The notes beneath the pieces were generated by a model. It searched no databases. It had not been told where the DNA came from and saw only the letters and a program-made list of their open reading frames with translations. Positions 59,251 to 64,000 of a DNA stretch of 64,000 bases are shown here, piece by piece; position 1 is the first letter of the stretch; the number at the start of each line of letters is the position of its first letter. The DNA lies in the NCBI GenBank assembly GCA_020152595.1, contig JAIGNY010002621.1:1101001-1165000 (forward strand), given 5' to 3'. This stretch comes from Chiridota heheva. Lineage: Eukaryota; Echinodermata; Holothuroidea; Apodida; Chiridotidae. The position numbers and the translations under genes are program-made.

Positions 59251-60311
59251 AAAAACTATACTTGCAAGTACTGCACTCATACAAAAATACACATAGAATG
59301 GAGAGTAATATAACGAACTTTCTTAATTTCAAATGGTAGTAATATTCAAATTTTAATTTGGTTTATGATGTACCTTGTCCTCCTGTTTACACAAGGTATT
59401 TCTAAATTTACCTAAAACGTTTGCATACTGTGTTTGCCTTCCACTTATCATGTGCATCTGTCATTACTTAGTAATCTTCACTTGCAACCCAAAACCTCTT
59501 CAAATCTCCTGTCATCTAATGAAGATATGTAAAGACATTGTGTACAATAGAAACTTGTCTCTTGGGAGTGCTGGCTCATGGACAAAATGTCACCCGTTTC
59601 AATTTGCTGCTCATCTTCAGGTTGAAATATTGTCTTGCAGCAACAGACAGTTCAAATTGACTCCCTGGTGGTGAATTTATTACCTGCATTCATAATGAAC
59701 TGTGGTTCCTCAAGTCTAGCAGTGTAAGCGACTAAGGGTAAAGATGTACACAGGTTGCATTGTGATGCAGATATTATTAACTGTCATTCTCTGTAATGTC
59801 TAGTTATTAATCTTAATTACAAACCATCAAAGGATATATGGACACAGGTTGGGTTCAGTCATATTTTAATCATTTAAAATAGATGTAATGAGGTTACTTG
59901 ATTTATCAATGAAATAAAGATGAAAAAGCTGATATCTTTGACAAATTTAAAATTAAATTAAATTATTTTGCACTAAACTAATCCAGCTTCAACATAATGT
60001 AAGACAAAGACATGCATGTACTGTATCACAGAAAAGCTATTCTCAAGTATTATGCTTTTCATGGATATCATTCCATGCTCTATAGCTGTATGCTTAGAAG
60101 TATAGGCAAGGACACTTAGAGGATTCAGTTGCTATGACTACTTTAAAATCACTGAAAATCGTATAAATAGTACAAGACCTGACCATATTCAGTTTTACAC
60201 TGGTTCATATTAACTTAGTTGTACAATCTTTAGATATCTGCATTAAAAAACAAAGCACATTTGTATATAATGCTTATTTTTGCTTTCTATCTATGTTATG
60301 TTATATACATG
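59251..60311. other. No gene seen
   Basis: AT-rich sequence with short random open frames only. No repeat, structured RNA or APC exon was recognised. Confidence 0.45.
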
Positions 60312-60313
60312 TA

Positions 60314-60834
60314 GTGCTGTATGACATATCGATTATCGTGAAGAAAAATATCGCGATATACTTGTATATCACAATATTTTTCAAGAAAACTGACAAATTG
60401 TTAATATCACTAAGTGTTTATTGTATGCATATGAATAATGAACACAAGAAACAATGATTTCCATCTCGCAGATGACATAATCACGTGACTATTACGTTCT
60501 AGATTTCATCACGCATCGCTTGCACATGTTTGGTTATTCAGCCTACATGACAATAAATCATGAACTTACAGAAGGAGTATAATTTTTAATTAGTTTTTTG
60601 TTTCAAAATATTTTTGCACTTTTTTAAAGTTGATTCAGAAACGATCATGGCCCAAACTTGAGTTTTAGAATTACTACCATGACGTTAGTACCGTAACGTA
60701 TGAAGTAGCCTAAACTAGTTGCGCAAAAATTTCATAGTTCTGTATTAGAATTTTGTATCGCTATATGTGTTAAGAGGCATATTTCATGTCATGGGAGAAG
60801 AGATATCGTGATAGTCGACATATCATTACAGCAC
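60314..60834. mobile_element. 521-bp inverted-repeat element with TA flanks
   Basis: The left end GTGCTGTATGACATATCGAT and the right end reverse complement GTGCTGTAATGATATGTCGA match as inverted repeats with small gaps and continue through TATCGTGA-like sequence. TA borders both ends. TA duplication suggests the Tc1/mariner group. There is no transposase frame. The subterminal region is rich in TATCGCGATAT-type self-complementary words. Confidence 0.65.
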
Positions 60835-61262
60835 TACTACTATAATACAACCTTAAAACTGGAAACAGCCACCTAAACATTAATGGCTTGAGTTTTAAGA
60901 ACTACCTGTTGTTAATGATTTAGGAAAATTTTAATAAAGATTTTGAGCTTAAAAATACCCAAAAAAATTTGCACAGTACATGAAAAGGTCAGAACTGATT
61001 AGGCATATATCCCAAACAACTTAACGTTTTTGTAATGCTATTCCTATCAAATTATAATTTTTTTGTTCTCAAGCATGCATCCAACCAAAATGTTCTCCTT
61101 CATGTAAAATTTCTGGTAAACAACAGAAATATGCTATAAAGCTAATTTAAACTTGAAAAAATCGCATTACCAAATTATACAACTCAAATTTTTAGTTATA
61201 TTAATAATTCATCCATGATCCTTTTTAGAGTGTACAGGCAGAAACTTTTAAAAAAGTCAAAA
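60835..61262. other. No gene seen
   Basis: AT-rich spacer between the inverted-repeat element and the minisatellite. Nothing recognisable. Confidence 0.45.
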
Positions 61263-61848
61263 ACTAGCACAAACTGATACTAGCACAAACTGATACTAGC
61301 ACAAACTGATACTAGCACAAACTGATACTAGCACAAGCACAAACTGATACTAGCACAAACTGATACTAGCACAGCTGATACTGGCACAAACTGATACTAG
61401 CACAAACTGATACAAACTGATACTGGCACAAACTGATACTAGCACAAACTGATACTAGCACAAACTGATACTAGCACAAACTGATACTAGCACAAACTGA
61501 TACTAGCACAAACTGATACTAGCACAAACTGATACTAGCACAAACTGATACTAGCACAAACTGATACTAGCACAAACTGATACTAGCACAAACTGATACT
61601 AGCACAAACTGATACTAGCACAAACTGATACTAGCACAAACTGATACTAGCACAAACTGATACTAGCACAAACTGATACTAGCACAAACTGATACTAGCA
61701 CAAACTGATACTAGCACAAACTGATACTAGCACAAACTGATACTAGCACAAACTGATACTAGCACAAACTGATACTAGCACAAACTGATACTAGCACAAA
61801 CTGATACTAGCACAAACTGATACTAGCACAAACTGATACTAGCACAAG
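61263..61848. repeat. 16-bp minisatellite, about 36 copies
   Basis: CTAGCACAAACTGATA repeats head to tail with almost no variation in the right two thirds. A few units near the left edge carry TGGCAC or lose part of the unit (61321-61440). The homogeneity suggests recent expansion. It has no spacers, so it is not CRISPR-like. Confidence 0.95.
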
Positions 61849-62729
61849 TAAAAACCCCAGTGAATAAACACCTTCAAAACTAGAATACAGGTCTTGCCTG
61901 ATAAATCTGTCTTCATCATCGCCTAGTGCACTGAAATTGCGTCATGTACCAGTACATGTGGATGTTTACAAGGCACCTGCGGAATTCCAAGTACAGACTT
62001 ACAGAAATCAGTAAACAGCTGGTGCCTCCCTTGTCTGTCATTCAATATTCAAGCAATAAATATTAACTGTCGACCTTAAGTACTACATTTCTTTTCTCCA
62101 GATGGAATTTTACTGCCTAGTATGTACTGTATGCAGTAGATTTAATAAGGTGAAAATCCTTCTTATTGGCCAGCCAGGTATGAAAGCTTCTCCCCATGGA
62201 TATATACTGCTTTTTGCAGTTATATCATTCAATATTCATAAGTTTATTCAAAATATGTCAAACAAAATGTGTATAGGTAATTTCAATGCTACTTCACAAT
62301 GAATTCTTTAAAGTAGCCATTATAAACAACACTAAATCTTGTCTCAGTTATGGAATAAATGATTAACTTAAAATTTTACATAAAAAAGATAAACAAAGTA
62401 AAATTTGATTATAAATCTGTCTGAAATTTGATACTTTTACAAATTATAGTTTGAACAGATCTTACAACAAGGCTTTTAGAAAAGAAAAAACCCTGAGGGA
62501 ATTTAACAAAAATATACCATGAATAAGAACAGAACGTTTGGGGATAGGGTAAAAAAGAAAGTTACATTTGAAAGGAATAGCTATTATAATACTCGGCTCA
62601 AGATCTGCTGTAACTGCTTGCACCGTAGACAGAAGAGTAAGACACTGCACATTCTCACATATTTCATGAGACTACTAGCTGTAAGGAAATTCAATTTTCT
62701 TAGAATTTGGTATAATTAGTAGAAAGCAA
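61849..62729. other. No gene seen
   Basis: AT-rich sequence with small unsupported frames on both strands. It ends at the CAAA-type tail of the next LINE. Confidence 0.45.
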
Positions 62730-63950
62730 TTTTGGTTTGGTTTGGTTTGTTGATGTTTAACGGCACCACGGCAGTCAGAGTTAAATGTGCCAAGAGAGTG
62801 TTAAAAAATCAAGGTGTAAGAGTTAACGTAGAGAGGAGATGAAGGATTGAGAGGAAGAAAAGGGGGAAAATATGGTGAATTCAGGAGAAATAAAAATAAG
62901 TAAAATTAAATAAATATAAATAAATAAATGAATAAAAAATAAGGTTAAAAGAAAGGGGTGTGTGAGGTAAGGTGTAGGTAAGGAGGAGAAAGGTAGATTA
63001 GGTAAGGAGGAGAAAGGTAGATCAGATATGGTGGAAAAGGTTGTTGTTGCGGAGGAAGTTGATGATGTTGGACGTAGGATTTTCTTAAAAAAGATCCAAG
63101 ATTGAGGTGGATGAGAAGATTAGGCTATAAGAGGATATGCTTGATGGAGAGGTCGGTGTTGCAGGTGGGGCAGAGAGGTGCAGGGAAGCTGGAAAGGATA
63201 TGGGAGTGGGTAAGAGAGGAATGACTGAGGAGATGCGGTAACAACGATGTCTTCCCTGCGATTGCAACTGTGCAGGGGGGTGTTGGTCCCAACTTTGGAT
63301 TTGGTGGTGGGAAGTTTGTTGCTGGTTTCATGATTCCAGGAGTCTTGCCAGGTCCTACTGATGTAATTGGAGATGAAGAGACGGAGGTATGAGTACGGAA
63401 TAGGAAATGGAGAAATGTTACTTGACAGAGCTTATTTGGCAGCTTTGTTGGCTCTTTCATTGCCAGGGATGCCGACGTGGCTGGGGATCCAGAAAAGATA
63501 ACTTTCTTCCGTAAGAGCGGAAAGAGCGGAAAGTTTGTTGAAGATTTGTAGTATGAAGGGGTTGGGCCAGGGCATGTTGAGGATGCCAGTGAGTACAGAT
63601 TTTGAGTCAGAGAAGATGACGAAACAGGGGTGGAAGGAGAGTTCTATGAAGTTTAAGGCCGGAAGGATGGTCTTTGCTTCGGTAGAGTAGATAGAGGCTC
63701 TGTCAGGCAGTCTTGAGGAGAGAGCGAGGCCAGGATAGGCAGCGGTGGCTGCAGAGAAGCCTTCGCGTGTGGAGCAGTCGGTAAAGAGGAAGGAGTAGCT
63801 GTGGAAATGTCTACTGATTTGGCAGTATTTGGAGCTCTTCATCATTGCATTTAAATGTGATATATTTTCCTGAACCTGGTGGTTTCCAGATACTCGAGTA
63901 GTTTGCTTGTGAAATGCATTTTCTAATCCACCTTGCTTAGAGGCCATGCC
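62730..63950 (-). mobile_element. 5'-truncated LINE related to 38468-42768
   Basis: The 3' end has TTTGG repeats followed by TTTAACGGCACCACGG on the plus strand, similar to the first LINE. Coding parts are an RNase H region and a C-terminal segment with SLTHSHILSSFPAPLCPTCN and TDLSIKHILL. Similarity stops near 63950 without reverse transcriptase, as expected for 5' truncation. Frames are broken between RNase H and the C-terminus. Confidence 0.8.
63432..63840 (-). pseudogene. LINE RNase H fragment
   Basis: FTDCSTREGF, STEAKTILPALNFIE and IFSDSKSVLTG give Asp, Glu and Asp. WIPSHVGIPGNERANKAAK gives the usual His-bearing last motif. All active-site residues are present, unlike the first LINE copy, but the fragment has no upstream enzyme. 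Confidence 0.8.
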
Positions 63951-64000
63951 AAAAAAGCTTTAAGCAACCATCACCCGACCAACCGTAGACCTTAGTCACG

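Noticed and set aside
61263..61848. CRISPR array
   Set aside because: Units are contiguous without spacers and the DNA is animal.
51287..64000. N-terminal APC exons (heptad repeat, ELEKERS-like segment)
   Set aside because: Expected on the minus strand here or further right, but no segment with matching residues and phase 2 donor could be identified.

Overview
The window is animal nuclear DNA: AT-rich, with GT-AG introns, many transposons and simple repeats. It carries two multi-exon genes arranged tail to tail, and most of the rest is repeat-derived. The APC orthologue with vertebrate-like architecture, next to hAT MITEs, a tRNA-derived SINE, Helitron-like elements and I/Nimb-like LINEs, suggests a non-vertebrate animal, perhaps a marine deuterostome. 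The species cannot be fixed from the sequence.

Positions 1-9331 hold no exon I can support. They contain an 84-bp minisatellite built on TTAGGG-like motifs (about 230-850), a repeated element (about 6783-7148), a perfect UUCG hairpin beside a CRE palindrome (8355-8389) and part of an element related to the TTAA element further right. Ten phase-compatible plus-strand exons run from 9332 to 19239. They encode 458 residues of a charged, helix-rich protein of unknown family; its 5' exons are missing or lie further left. Its introns hold a LINE tail, several MITEs and a large array of AGATCTGG-type repeats (16440-17830).

Positions 19240-28206 separate the two gene ends. They hold a degenerate repeat array with an 0.8-kb duplication, three hAT-type insertions or relatives, a tRNA-derived SINE (24578-24885) and a 604-bp TTAA-flanked element (26131-26734).

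From 51286 down to 28207, on the minus strand, lie eight exons of an adenomatous polyposis coli (APC) gene. In order they encode the N-terminal coiled-coil region, the armadillo domain, and one very large last exon. The last exon carries a 15-residue beta-catenin repeat, six to eight 20-residue repeats, the catenin-inhibitory segment, three SAMP (Axin-binding) motifs, the basic region, EB1-type S-x-I-P motifs and a PDZ ligand ending in TTV. The most 5' exons were not found. Two places show an apparent one-base loss that breaks the reading frame (30420-30483 and about 48070-48130). Both lie at or near homopolymer runs, so assembly error is the leading explanation. The tail of this APC also carries a MARCKS-effector-like basic/aromatic patch, which I do not know from vertebrate APC.

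The largest APC intron (37912-44283) contains a Helitron-like interspersed element (HINE) with about 290-bp internal repeats, into which a 4.3-kb dead non-LTR retrotransposon has inserted. Two further copies of the HINE lie at 56955-58566 and 58800-59250. The right end holds a TA-flanked inverted-repeat element, a 16-bp minisatellite of about 36 copies, and a second, 5'-truncated LINE.
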